Of a DNA stretch of 64,000 bases, positions 29,218 through 38,273 are shown in pieces. The position numbers and the translations under genes were made by a program. The notes beneath the pieces were generated by a model. It did not search any database, was not told the origin of the DNA, and saw nothing but the letters and a program-made list of their open reading frames with translations. The DNA lies in assembly GCF_022179725.1 (NCBI RefSeq), contig NZ_BPRC01000002.1, positions 124,001-188,000 on the forward strand, read 5' to 3'. Origin of the DNA: Methylorubrum aminovorans (GTDB lineage Bacteria > Pseudomonadota > Alphaproteobacteria > Rhizobiales > Beijerinckiaceae). Position 1 is the stretch's first letter; the number at the start of each line of letters is the position of its first letter.

Positions 29218-29358
29218 GTCGGTCTCCCTCACCGGCTCCCCCGTCGCTCGCCGCCCGCGCCCGTCCAAGCCGGCGCGCGGAGGCTTCCGTGGCTGGAAGC
29301 CGTCGGATCGAGGCACGCAGGGAGCGCGCAGTCTCGCGCCCGATCAAGTCAAGATTGG

Positions 29359-29374
29359 GTTAACGGGCGGTTAA
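29359..29374 (-). promoter_or_regulatory. Candidate CtrA binding site upstream of eipA
   Basis: On the minus strand the sequence reads TTAA-CCGCCCG-TTAAC, an exact match to the full CtrA consensus TTAA-N7-TTAAC. It overlaps the stop codon of cysQ and lies in front of eipA. The match is exact in a region that is otherwise more than 65% GC. Confidence 0.65.
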
Positions 29375-30303
29375 GCGCCCGGGCCTGTATCCGGCGGGGA
29401 GACCGCCTCCCCCGCCCGGCGCCGGTCGAAATAAGAGACGGCGCTCTCCTGCGGCAGGTCGAGCCCGTCGCGATAGGCCGGTGAGGCCAGCGCCGCGAAG
29501 GGGCCGTTGCGGTAGAAGCGGGCATGGTGACCGTAGGTGATTGTCTTGCCGCCCGGGCCGACAACCCGCCCGCCGGCCATGGTCAGCACATGGTCGCCGG
29601 CCGCTGTGTCCCACTCCATGGTCGGAACGCACCGCACGTAGATGTCCGCCTCGCCCGCCGCGATCAGGCAAAACTTGAGGGCCGAGGAGGTGACCCGGCG
29701 CTCGGCGATGGGCATCCGCTCCAGGCAGGCATCGGTGAGGCTGTCGCCGTGCAGGCGGCTGACCAGGGCGACGAGTCCTTCGGCGGATGCCGCGCGCACG
29801 TGAACCTCCCGGAATGCGCCCGGCCGCCCCTCGCGGATCGGCGCCTCGCGGGCAGTGGTGCCCGCGGCCCAGACCCGGCCGAGGCCCGGCGCCGCCAGGG
29901 CGGCGGCGATCGGGCGGTCTCCCTGAACCAGGCCGATATTGACGCAATACTGATCGTTGCCGGCCAGGAAGTCGCGCGTTCCGTCGAGCGGATCGACGAG
30001 GAAGAACAGGGGGGCGGGCCGCGCATGGCCCGTCGTCTCCTCGGCAATCACCGGGATGCCGGGAAAGGCGCGCGCCAGTGCGGCGACGATCAGTTCCTCG
30101 GATCGGGTGTCGGCGAGGCTCGCGGGCGAGCCGTCCGGCTTGATGACGTGCGGGCAATCGCCGCCCTGATAGCCCCGCAGGATGCGTCCCGCCTCGCAGG
30201 CGATCCCGGCGAGCTGTTCCGCGATGGCATCGCGCATCGAGTCCGGAACGGGAGCCGTCAGGGCCGCCGACGGAGCGGCCGGAATGGGAGCGGGGGCGGT
30301 CAT
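29371..30303 (-). CDS. cysQ: 3'(2'),5'-bisphosphate nucleotidase / inositol monophosphatase family (CysQ-type)
   Basis: 310-residue Mg2+-dependent phosphatase of the inositol monophosphatase superfamily. Metal ligands: Glu in VIAEETTG, the motif VDPLDGTRDFLAG (about residues 110-122), and MEWDTAAGDHVL toward the C-terminus. CysQ recycles PAP/PAPS from sulfate assimilation. Histidinol-phosphatase-type relatives share these motifs, so the substrate is inferred. The ATG at 30303 begins a Pro/Ala-rich leader of about 20 residues. Confidence 0.85.
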   Translation of the reverse strand: MTAPAPIPAAPSAALTAPVPDSMRDAIAEQLAGIACEAGRILRGYQGGDCPHVIKPDGSPASLADTRSEELIVAALARAFPGIPVIAEETTGHARPAPLFFLVDPLDGTRDFLAGNDQYCVNIGLVQGDRPIAAALAAPGLGRVWAAGTTAREAPIREGRPGAFREVHVRAASAEGLVALVSRLHGDSLTDACLERMPIAERRVTSSALKFCLIAAGEADIYVRCVPTMEWDTAAGDHVLTMAGGRVVGPGGKTITYGHHARFYRNGPFAALASPAYRDGLDLPQESAVSYFDRRRAGEAVSPPDTGPGA

Positions 30304-30662
30304 CGTATTGTCATCAATGACGGAGGGAGGCCTGTCGATCCGCAACCCGAGCAAATTCGGTGCGCAAGCTTGGTGACCCGCTCCCCTGCGCGCCGGTTGC
30401 GGCGAATTCGGGACATTCGGGCCTTTGCAACGCCCCTTTGACCAAGTCTTTACCAAGAGTTGGGATCGAAGATCGGGTTGGGATCCAACCGTTGCCGGTG
30501 GCCGACAAGACCAGGCCGATCGACCTCCGCGGCTTTCCAAAGCGGCCGCCGGTGACTATTCGCTTGGCCCGATCCGGCACCCGCCCTATCCGAGGGGGCG
30601 GGCCGCCCCTGAACGACGACACCTCGCGACACCTCTTTCGACAACCGGGAACGGAGCGCGCC
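30304..30662. other. 359-base divergent region between cysQ and chpT
   Basis: No gene is convincing. The region must supply promoters for cysQ (leftward) and chpT (rightward). Some AT-richer patches occur near 30430-30475 (CAAGTCTTTACCAAG). No CtrA full site or terminator was found here. Confidence 0.3.
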
Positions 30663-31415
30663 ATGAGCGGTAGTATGAGCGGGACCACGAGCCTCACCCT
30701 CGACGCCCTCGACCTCTCGGCTCTGCTGTGCTCGCGCGTGTGCCACGACGTGATCAGCCCGATCGGCGCGATCGTGAACGGCCTCGAAGTGCTGGAGGAC
30801 GACGACGACCCTTCGATGCGCGAATTCGCGCTCGAACTGATCCGCAAGAGCGCCCGCACCGCCTCGGCCCGGATCCAGTTCGCCCGCATCGCCTTCGGCG
30901 CGGCAGGCTCGGCCGGCGCCTCGATCGATCTGGCCGATGCCGAGAAGGTCTCGAAGGCCATGTTCGCCGACGAGAAGACGCAGATCGCCTGGAGCGCGCC
31001 GCAGGCCCTGTTCCCGAAGAACAAGGTCAAGCTCCTGCTCAACCTCGTGGTGATCGCCTCGAGCGCGATTCCCCGCGGCGGCCTGATCGACGTGGCGGTG
31101 ACCGGTGACGGTGATGCCCCGCGCTTCGTCCTGCGCGCCAAAGGCAGCCATGCCCGCATCCCGCCCCATGTCGAGGCGCTGATCGCCGGCACGCCCGAGG
31201 GCGGCAACGTCGATGCCCACGGCATCCTGCCCTTCTATGCCGGCCTCGTCGCGCGCGCGGCGGCGATGGACGTGCGCTTCGCCATTGAGGGCGACGAGGT
31301 GACGGTCACCGCCACGCCCACCGAGGCCGCGGTCGGGCTGCCCGGCGCCCCCGCCCCCAGCGTCGAGGACGAGCGCCCCTCCGACAGCGCCCCGCCGGAC
31401 ACGCAGCTCGCCTGA
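30663..31415 (+). CDS. chpT: Histidine phosphotransferase ChpT
   Basis: 250-residue dimeric histidine phosphotransferase that passes phosphate from CckA to CtrA and CpdR. The phospho-acceptor His28 lies in CHDVISPIGAIVNGLEVL, typical of ChpT. The C-terminal part has a degenerate HATPase-like fold (LLLNLVVIASSAIPRGG) without ATP-binding motifs. The C-terminal 25 residues are acidic and disordered. It lies 169 bases upstream of cheA on the same strand, placing a cell-cycle phosphotransferase beside a chemotaxis operon. Confidence 0.9.
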   Translation: MSGSMSGTTSLTLDALDLSALLCSRVCHDVISPIGAIVNGLEVLEDDDDPSMREFALELIRKSARTASARIQFARIAFGAAGSAGASIDLADAEKVSKAMFADEKTQIAWSAPQALFPKNKVKLLLNLVVIASSAIPRGGLIDVAVTGDGDAPRFVLRAKGSHARIPPHVEALIAGTPEGGNVDAHGILPFYAGLVARAAAMDVRFAIEGDEVTVTATPTEAAVGLPGAPAPSVEDERPSDSAPPDTQLA

Positions 31416-31584
31416 GGCGCCGGATTCTTGCGCCGGCAAGCGAGGCGGGGCGCTTCATCTCAAACTCTTCGCGTTTCTTTCTAAAAACAATTGTGAAGCC
31501 GGTCCCGCCCTCAACGCTTCACTAACTTTCCAAGGCGAGAGTGCTCGTCGCACGTCCCTTAGTGCGCGTAGACGAGTACCCCCC

Positions 31585-34317
31585 ATGGACGATCTGCTTC
31601 GCGAGTTTCTGGTCGAGAGCGCCGAGCATCTGGACACGGTCGATGCGGAGCTTGTCCGTTTCGAGCAAGATCCCAATAATCAGCAGATCCTGCGCAACAT
31701 CTTCCGGCTCGTCCACACCATCAAGGGGACCTGCGGCTTCCTCGGGCTGCCGCGGCTGGAAGCGCTGGCCCACGCCGCCGAGACCCTGATGGGGCGCTTC
31801 CGCGACGGCTATCCCGTCAGCGGCGCCTCGGTCACGCTGATCCTCGCAACCCTCGACCGGCTGAAAGCGATCCTCGCCGATCTCGAAGCCACCGGCTCCG
31901 AGCCGGCCGGCGCCGACGCCGACCTGATCGGTGCGCTGGAAGCGATGGCCTCCGACGAGGCGCCCGCCGCCGCCGCGCCGCCTCCCCCGCCGGCCCTGCC
32001 CGAATTGCCGCCGATCGTCGAGCGTGAGCTCAAGCCCGGCGAAGTCTCGCTGGAGGATCTGGAGCGCGCCTTCATGGAGGCGCCCGGCCCCGACGACGTC
32101 CCCGCCGCGCCGGCCTTCGAAGCCCCCGAGCCCGTCCTCGAAGACCCCGAACCCGTGTTCGAGAGCGCGCACGAGCCGGAAGCCCCCGCCGCGGCCCCGG
32201 AACGTCCCGCCACGCCCGCCGCCGAGGGCGGCGAGGGCCCGATTGCCAAGGTGCAGACGATCCGCGTGAACGTCGACACCATCGAGCACCTGATGACGAT
32301 GGTCTCGGAGCTGGTGCTGACCCGCAACCAACTCCTCGAGATTGCCCGCCGCCACGAGGATTCCGGCTACAAGGTCCCGCTGCAGCGCCTCAGCCATGTC
32401 ACGGCCGAGCTGCAGGAAGGCGTGATGAAGACGCGCATGCAGCCGATCGGCAATGCGTGGCAGAAGCTGCCCCGCGTCGTGCGCGACCTCTCGGCCGAAC
32501 TCGGCAAGGGCATCGACCTCGTGATGTCGGGCGCCGAGACCGAGCTCGACCGCCAGGTGCTCGACGTCATCAAGGACCCGCTCACCCACATGGTGCGCAA
32601 CTCGGCCGACCACGGCATCGAGGCCACCAAGGACCGCCTCAAGGCCGGCAAGCCGGCCCGCGGCTCGATCCGCCTCTCGGCCTATCACGAGGGCGGCACG
32701 ATCACGATCGAGATCGCCGATGACGGCAAGGGTCTCGACCTCGCCGCGATCCGCAAGAAGGCGATCGAGCGCAACTTTGCGCCCGCCGCCGACATCGAGC
32801 GGATGACCGACGCGCAGGTTGCGAAGTTCATCTTCCATGCCGGCTTCTCCACCGCCAAGGCGATCACCTCGGTCTCGGGCCGCGGTGTCGGCATGGATGT
32901 CGTCAAGACCAACATCGAGACCATCGGCGGCGTGGTCGACATCGCCACCGAACTCGGCAAGGGCACCACCTTCACCATCAAGATCCCGCTGACGCTCGCC
33001 ATCGTCTCGGCGCTGATCGTCAAGGCCGGCGAGCAGCGCTACGCCGTGCCGCAGATCGCGGTGCTCGAACTGGTCCGGGTCGATCCCAAGGGCGAGAACA
33101 AGAGCGCGAATTCGATCGAGCGCATTCACGGCGCGCCGGTGCTGCGCCTGCGCGAGCGGCTCCTGCCGATCGTCACCCTCGACGGGCTGATGCGCGGTCA
33201 GGCGACCGTCGAGGAGGGCGAGATCGTCGAGTCCGGCTTCGTGGTCGTGGCCCAGGTCGGCCGGCAGCGCTTCGGCGTGCTCGTGGACGAGGTCTTCCAC
33301 ACGGAAGAGATCGTGGTGAAGCCGATGTCGTCGAAGCTGCGGCACATCCCGCTCTTTGCCGGCAACACGATCCTCGGCGACGGCGCCGTGGTGCTGATCG
33401 TCGATCCCAACGGCGTGGCCAAGCTGGTCGGCCAGAGCGCACAGTCCGGCGCCGCGACCGAGACCGAAGCCGAAGAGGTCGAGGCCGGCGACGCCAAGGC
33501 GACGCTCCTCGTGTTCAAGGGCGGTGCCGGCGGCTTCAAGGCGGTGCCGCTCTCCCTCGTCACCCGCCTCGAGGAGGTCGATGCCTCGAAGATCGAGCAT
33601 CTCGGCGGGCGCCCGCTCATCCAGTACCGCGGCCGCCTGATGCCGCTGGTGCCGGCCGACCCGGGCATCGAGATCCGCTCCGAGGGCAACCAGGCGCTGG
33701 TCGTGTTCTCCGACGGCGACCGGGCGATGGGCCTCGTCGTGGACGAGATCGTCGACATCGTCGAGGAGCGCCTCGACATCGAGATCTCGGCCGACCGCTC
33801 CGACCTGATCGGCTCGGCGGTGCTGCGGGGTCGGGCCACCGACATCATCAACATCGCCCACTTCCTGCCGCTCGCCTACGACGACTGGGCGCGCGGGCCC
33901 CGCAAGACTGTGGTCAAGGCGCCCTCGCTCCTGCTCGTGGACGACTCGGCCTTCTTCCGTGACATGCTCACCCCCGTGCTCAAGGCGGCGGGTTACGGCG
34001 TCACCACCGCGTCCTCCGCCGAGGAGGCGCTCGGCCTGCTCAAGGGTACGGCTGGCATCGATCTCGTGGTCAGCGACCTCGACATGCCCGGCCGCAGCGG
34101 CTTCGACCTCGTCGCCGCCATGCGCAAGAGCGGCGGGCGGCTCGCCGAGATGCCTGTGGTGGCGCTCACCGGCACGGTGGCCGCCGACGCCATCGAGCAA
34201 GCGCGCCGCCTCGCGATCAGCGACCTCGTCGCCAAGTTCGACCGCAGCGGCCTGCTCGCGGCACTCGCCGAGATCGGCGAGAATGCAAAGCCCGCCGACA
34301 CCCGCGCCGCCGCCTGA
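31585..34317 (+). CDS. cheA: Hybrid chemotaxis histidine kinase CheA with two CheW-like domains and a C-terminal receiver
   Basis: 910 residues: Hpt domain with His44 in RLVHTIKGTCGFLG, a long acidic Pro/Ala-rich linker (about 115-215) where the P2 domain is absent or much reduced, and a dimerisation domain (RVNVDTIEHLMTMVSELV). The kinase N box is HMVRNSADHGIE (335-346). The first CheW-like domain (about 470-610) is followed by a second (about 630-770, starting KATLLVFKGG). The receiver has Asp831 in VVSDLDMPG. Regulators CheY and CheB follow in the same operon. It probably controls motility or an alternative output; no receptor is encoded nearby. Confidence 0.95.
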   Translation: MDDLLREFLVESAEHLDTVDAELVRFEQDPNNQQILRNIFRLVHTIKGTCGFLGLPRLEALAHAAETLMGRFRDGYPVSGASVTLILATLDRLKAILADLEATGSEPAGADADLIGALEAMASDEAPAAAAPPPPPALPELPPIVERELKPGEVSLEDLERAFMEAPGPDDVPAAPAFEAPEPVLEDPEPVFESAHEPEAPAAAPERPATPAAEGGEGPIAKVQTIRVNVDTIEHLMTMVSELVLTRNQLLEIARRHEDSGYKVPLQRLSHVTAELQEGVMKTRMQPIGNAWQKLPRVVRDLSAELGKGIDLVMSGAETELDRQVLDVIKDPLTHMVRNSADHGIEATKDRLKAGKPARGSIRLSAYHEGGTITIEIADDGKGLDLAAIRKKAIERNFAPAADIERMTDAQVAKFIFHAGFSTAKAITSVSGRGVGMDVVKTNIETIGGVVDIATELGKGTTFTIKIPLTLAIVSALIVKAGEQRYAVPQIAVLELVRVDPKGENKSANSIERIHGAPVLRLRERLLPIVTLDGLMRGQATVEEGEIVESGFVVVAQVGRQRFGVLVDEVFHTEEIVVKPMSSKLRHIPLFAGNTILGDGAVVLIVDPNGVAKLVGQSAQSGAATETEAEEVEAGDAKATLLVFKGGAGGFKAVPLSLVTRLEEVDASKIEHLGGRPLIQYRGRLMPLVPADPGIEIRSEGNQALVVFSDGDRAMGLVVDEIVDIVEERLDIEISADRSDLIGSAVLRGRATDIINIAHFLPLAYDDWARGPRKTVVKAPSLLLVDDSAFFRDMLTPVLKAAGYGVTTASSAEEALGLLKGTAGIDLVVSDLDMPGRSGFDLVAAMRKSGGRLAEMPVVALTGTVAADAIEQARRLAISDLVAKFDRSGLLAALAEIGENAKPADTRAAA

Positions 34318-34349
34318 GACCTGAACGGACCGGAAAAGGACACGCCGCC

Positions 34350-34829
34350 ATGCAGGCCGCCAACGGCAACGCCGTTCCCACCGACACCACCGACTACGTG
34401 ACCGTCTTCGTCGGCGAGACGATGTTCGGGCTCACCATCGACCGGGTGCACGACGTGTTCGTGCCCGCGGGCATCACTCCGGTGCCGCTGGCGCCGCGTG
34501 AGATCGTCGGCCTCCTGAACCTGCGCGGACGGGTCGTGACCGCGCTCTGCCTGCGCCGCCGCCTCGGCATTCCGGGGCGCGAGTCCGGCGCGGCCGAGAT
34601 GGCCATCGGCCTGGAGCAGGCCGGCGAGACCTTCGCCCTCATCGTCGACGGCGTCGGCGAGGTGCTGAAGCTCGGCGCCGACACGCAGGAGCCGGTGCCG
34701 ATCAACCTCGATGCCCGCTGGCGCGACATCTCGCTCGGCGTCCACCGTCTCGACGGACGCCTCCTCGTCATCCTCGACGTCGATGCGCTGCTCGCCTTCG
34801 GCGACGCCCGCGAGTCGAAGGTCGCTTGA
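34350..34829 (+). CDS. cheW: Chemotaxis coupling protein CheW
   Basis: 159-residue CheW that links chemoreceptors to CheA. Conserved segments are VTVFVGETMFGLTIDRVHDVF, VGLLNLRGRVVTALCLR and VHRLDGRLLVILDVDALL. The GGAAAAGGA ribosome site lies 9 bases before the ATG. It starts 32 bases after cheA and is followed 19 bases later by cheY. Confidence 0.95.
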   Translation: MQAANGNAVPTDTTDYVTVFVGETMFGLTIDRVHDVFVPAGITPVPLAPREIVGLLNLRGRVVTALCLRRRLGIPGRESGAAEMAIGLEQAGETFALIVDGVGEVLKLGADTQEPVPINLDARWRDISLGVHRLDGRLLVILDVDALLAFGDARESKVA

Positions 34830-34848
34830 AGCCCCGAGAGATGCGCCC

Positions 34849-35286
34849 ATGATGACCAGCTCGGCCAACACGTCCACCAAGACTTCGACCGGGGACGCGG
34901 CGAAGACGGCCCTGATCGTCGATGACTCGGCGGTCATCCGTAAGGTTGCCCGCCGCATCCTCGAAACCCTCGACTTCACCGTTCGCGACGCGGAGGACGG
35001 CGCCACGGCGCTGGCGATGTGCGCGGAGGCGATGCCGACGGTGATCCTGCTCGACTGGAACATGCCGAACATGGACGGCTACGAGGTGCTGCGGCATCTG
35101 CGGAAGTCCCCCCTCGGCGACCGGCCGAAGGTGCTGTTCTGCACCACGGAGAACGATGTCGGCGCCATCGCCCGCGCCCTGCACGCGGGCGCCGACGAGT
35201 ACATCATGAAGCCCTTCGACCGGGACATCATGATCGCCAAGCTCGATCAGGTCGGCTTCGCGATGCGCTCCTCCGAGGCCGCCTAA
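34849..35286 (+). CDS. cheY: Chemotaxis response regulator CheY
   Basis: 145-residue single receiver domain. The acidic pocket is IVDDSAVIR (Asp25-Asp26), phospho-acceptor Asp69 is in LLDWNMPNMDG, Thr is in FCTTEND and Lys in YIMKPFD. A Ser/Thr-rich 18-residue leader precedes the fold. The ATG at 34849 is used, and an adjacent ATG at 34852 is equally possible. It is the likely diffusible output of CheA. Confidence 0.93.
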   Translation: MMTSSANTSTKTSTGDAAKTALIVDDSAVIRKVARRILETLDFTVRDAEDGATALAMCAEAMPTVILLDWNMPNMDGYEVLRHLRKSPLGDRPKVLFCTTENDVGAIARALHAGADEYIMKPFDRDIMIAKLDQVGFAMRSSEAA

Positions 35287-35312
35287 ACGGCTCTCATAAA
35301 ATGCCCGGTGCG

Positions 35313-35359
35313 CCGTCCTCGCCGGAGCGGGAGCGGTTGGGGATCGGGCGTTTCGTGAG
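35313..35359. repeat. 47-bp dispersed repeat, copy 2
   Basis: Second copy of the element at 1354-1400 (39 of 47 identical). It lies in the 173-base gap between cheY and cheB, inside what is probably one operon. Function unknown. Confidence 0.6.
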
Positions 35360-35459
35360 CACTCCAAACCCTTCCGGGATCTTCCCGGCCTCCTCCCAAA
35401 TCCTCAGGCGGGGCCGCGAGGTCCCCGCCCCTTTCTCGCTCCGCGGAAACGAGTCTTCC

Positions 35460-36614
35460 ATGTCGGCAATTCCAGCCGTCGCGCACGCTTCCCCGGCACG
35501 TAGCCCGATCAAGGTGCTCGTCGCTGACGATTCGGCCGTGGTGCGCGGGCTCGTCTCCCGCTGGCTCAGCGAGGCCGGTCACGAGGTGGTCGCCACCGCC
35601 CCCAACGGCCGCGCCGCCGTCGATGCGCTCGCCCGCTGCAACCCGGACGTGGTGCTCCTCGACATCGAGATGCCGGAACTCGACGGCATCCAGGCCCTAC
35701 CCCTCATCCTCGCCAAGCAGCCGGGGGTGCAGGTCGTGATGATGTCGACGCTGACCCAGCGCAACGCCGACGTCTCGCTGCGCTGCCTCTCGCTCGGCGC
35801 GGTCGATTACATCCCCAAGCCCGAGAGCAACCGCGGCGTCACCACCTCCGACGGCTTCCGCAACGACCTGCTCGAACGCATCCGGGTGTTCGGTGCTGCC
35901 CGTGCCCGGCGCCGGCCGGCCCCGAGCGCGGTCGAGACCGCTTCGTCCGCCTCCGCGGCGCCCGCTGCACCGCCGATCTCGCGCCTCTCCGGCACGGTGA
36001 CGCTGCGCCCCAAACCCCGCACCGTAGCCCCGCCTCGCGTCCTGCTGGTCGGATCCTCCACCGGCGGCCCGCGGGCGGTTGGCGAGGTTCTGGAGAAGAT
36101 CGGCGCGGCGACGCTCCGGCGCCTGCCGGTGCTGATCGTGCAGCATATGCCGCCGGTCTTCACCGCCGTGTTCGCCGAGCATCTCGGCGCGCGGATCGGC
36201 CTGCCGGCCGCCGAGGGCAAGGCCGACGAGCGGATCCAGCCCGGCCGCATCTACGTCGCCCCCGGCGGGCGCCACATGCGACTGTCGGGCTCTGCGGCGG
36301 AGACCGTGATCCGCCTCGACGACGGCCCCCCGGTGAACTTCTGCCGCCCGGCGGTGGACGTGATGTTCCTCGACGCCGCCGCCCTCTACGGCGGAGCGAC
36401 GCTGAGCGTCATCCTCACCGGCATGGGCTCGGACGGCACGGCGGGCGCCCGCGCGCTGGTCGAGGCCGGCGGGACCCTGCTCGCCCAGGATGAGGCGACC
36501 AGCACGGTCTGGGGCATGCCCGGCAGCGTCGCCAAGGCCGGCCTGTGTCACGCCGTCCTGCCGCTCCCCGAGATCGGACCGGCCCTGCGCAGCGCGATCG
36601 GGGAGCGGGTCTGA
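35460..36614 (+). CDS. cheB: Protein-glutamate methylesterase/deamidase CheB
   Basis: 384 residues. The N-terminal receiver has Asp68 in VVLLDIEMPELDG. A Pro/Ala/Ser linker (about 145-195) precedes the C-terminal methylesterase, whose catalytic residues are in GSSTGGPRAV (Ser), LIVQHMPP (His) and LTGMGSDGT (Asp). It removes methyl groups from chemoreceptors. A 173-base gap separates it from cheY and holds a dispersed repeat. Its TGA overlaps the cheR ATG (TGATG). Confidence 0.95.
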   Translation: MSAIPAVAHASPARSPIKVLVADDSAVVRGLVSRWLSEAGHEVVATAPNGRAAVDALARCNPDVVLLDIEMPELDGIQALPLILAKQPGVQVVMMSTLTQRNADVSLRCLSLGAVDYIPKPESNRGVTTSDGFRNDLLERIRVFGAARARRRPAPSAVETASSASAAPAAPPISRLSGTVTLRPKPRTVAPPRVLLVGSSTGGPRAVGEVLEKIGAATLRRLPVLIVQHMPPVFTAVFAEHLGARIGLPAAEGKADERIQPGRIYVAPGGRHMRLSGSAAETVIRLDDGPPVNFCRPAVDVMFLDAAALYGGATLSVILTGMGSDGTAGARALVEAGGTLLAQDEATSTVWGMPGSVAKAGLCHAVLPLPEIGPALRSAIGERV

Positions 36615-37471
36615 TGACCGAATCGGATTTTGCCTTCCTGCGCGACTACCTGAAGAAGCGATCCGGGCTGAGCCTCGGCGCGGAGAAGCGCTATCTCGTC
36701 GAGAGCCGGCTCACCCCGGTCTGCCGCCGCTTCGGGATCAACACGCTGACCGACCTCGTCGGCACCCTGCGCCTGTCGCGGGAGGGCCCGCTGGAGCGGG
36801 CGGTGGTCGAAGCGATGACCACCAACGAGACGTTCTTTTTCCGCGACCGGGCGCCGTTCGACCTGTTCCGCGACGTGCTGCTGCCCAAGGCCATCGCCGC
36901 CCGCGGCGCCCAGCGCCGCCTGCGGATCTGGTCGGCGGCGGCCTCCACGGGGCAGGAGCCGTACTCCCTTGCGATGATGATCCAGGAGGCCGCGGCGCAG
37001 CTCGCCGGCTGGCAGATCGAGATCGTCGGCACCGACCTCTCGACGGAGGTGCTGGAGAAGGCGCGCCTGGGCCTCTACAGTCATTTCGAGGTGCAGCGCG
37101 GCCTCCCCGTCCAGCTTCTCGTGAAGCACTTCACCCAGGTCGGCGAGCAGTGGCGGATCAGTCCGTCACTGGCCAACATGGTGAGCTTCAGGCCGCTCAA
37201 CCTGCTGAGCCCGTTCGAGCATCTCGGCCAGTTCGACATCGTCTACTGCCGCAACGTGCTGATCTACTTCGACGCGCCGACCAAGACCGACGTGCTGGAG
37301 CGGATCGCCAAGACGCTCACCCCCGACGGCGCGCTTCTGCTGGGGGCGGCCGAGACCGTGATCGGTCTGACGGAGGCCCTTGTCCCGGATTCCCAGCACC
37401 GGGGCCTCTACCGCCAGGCCGCGGCCGCCGGGCGGGCGGCGACGCCCCACCGCCTCGCGTCGGGGTTCTGA
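36614..37471 (+). CDS. cheR: Chemotaxis protein methyltransferase CheR
   Basis: 285-residue SAM-dependent methyltransferase acting on receptor glutamates. The family block is AMTTNETFFFRDRAPFD, the SAM-binding region includes WSAAASTGQEPYSLAM, and GTDLSTEVLEKARLG and FDIVYCRNVLIYF follow. It is coupled to cheB by a one-base overlap and is the last gene of the operon. Confidence 0.95.
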   Translation: MTESDFAFLRDYLKKRSGLSLGAEKRYLVESRLTPVCRRFGINTLTDLVGTLRLSREGPLERAVVEAMTTNETFFFRDRAPFDLFRDVLLPKAIAARGAQRRLRIWSAAASTGQEPYSLAMMIQEAAAQLAGWQIEIVGTDLSTEVLEKARLGLYSHFEVQRGLPVQLLVKHFTQVGEQWRISPSLANMVSFRPLNLLSPFEHLGQFDIVYCRNVLIYFDAPTKTDVLERIAKTLTPDGALLLGAAETVIGLTEALVPDSQHRGLYRQAAAAGRAATPHRLASGF

Positions 37472-37520
37472 ACGCATCGCCTCGCGGCAGGCCGCCGGAT
37501 CGGTTAGCCTGCCGGCCAAG

Positions 37521-38273
37521 ATGCAATCGGTCATGACGCAATCGGTCACGGCGGAGCCCGCGCCGCGGCTTCTCGCCTGCGGGGACACCGCCTTCACCAT
37601 TGAGTTCGGCGCATCGATCGACGCGGATCTCAGCGCCCGCGTTCTCGCCCTCGACGCGGCGCTCGCCGCGCGTGCGCTGCCCGGCATCGTGGAGACGGTG
37701 CCGACCTACCGCTCGCTGACCGTCCATCTCGATCCGCTATGCGCCGACCCGGCCGAACTCGGCCGCGCTGTCCTGGCGCTCGCGGGCGAGCCGCTCGCGG
37801 CGGTTCCGAGTTCGCGGCTGTGGCGCATTCCCGTGGTCTATGGCGGTGAGTTCGGAATCGACCTCGAGACGGTCGCCGCCCATCACGGGCTCGCGCCCGA
37901 CGCGGTGATCGCGCGCCACAGCGCACCCGAGTACCGGGTCGCGATGATCGGCTTCCTGCCGGGCTACGCCTATCTCGAAGGGCTCGACCCCGGTCTCGCC
38001 CTGTCGCGCCGCCCGAGCCCGCGCCCGGTGACGCCGGCCGGCACCATCTCCATCGGCGGCGCCCAGGCGCTGGTGGCGAGCATCGCGGCCCCGAGCGGCT
38101 GGCATCTTCTCGGGCGGACCCCCGAAAAGACCTTCGTACCGGAGCGCGACCCCGTCTTCCTGCTTCGCCCCGGCGACCGGGTCCGCTTCGTCCCGACACC
38201 GGCCCGGCGCTGGGACGCGCTCGCCGCCGCGGCGGAGGCCGGCGAGCCGGTGGCGGAGCTGTGCGAGGGGTGA
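37521..38273 (+). CDS. pxpB: 5-oxoprolinase subunit PxpB
   Basis: 250-residue protein of the KipI/PxpB family. The blocks GFLPGYAYLEGLD, RRPSPRPVTPAGTISIGGAQ (given as region) and GWHLLGRTP are characteristic. With PxpA and PxpC it hydrolyses 5-oxoproline to glutamate. The start is uncertain because two ATGs at 37521 and 37533 lie within a short direct repeat (GCAATCGGTC), and neither has a strong ribosome site. It overlaps pxpC by four bases (GTGA). PxpA is not in the neighbourhood. Confidence 0.88.
   Translation: MQSVMTQSVTAEPAPRLLACGDTAFTIEFGASIDADLSARVLALDAALAARALPGIVETVPTYRSLTVHLDPLCADPAELGRAVLALAGEPLAAVPSSRLWRIPVVYGGEFGIDLETVAAHHGLAPDAVIARHSAPEYRVAMIGFLPGYAYLEGLDPGLALSRRPSPRPVTPAGTISIGGAQALVASIAAPSGWHLLGRTPEKTFVPERDPVFLLRPGDRVRFVPTPARRWDALAAAAEAGEPVAELCEG

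Noticed and set aside
31522..34200. Very long open frame on the minus strand opposite cheA (892 codons)
   Set aside because: It is the antisense shadow of a GC-rich, third-position-GC-biased gene. The composition is Arg/Ala/Gly/Asp/His-rich, with no family resemblance. Similar shadows occur opposite the hybrid kinase and glgX.
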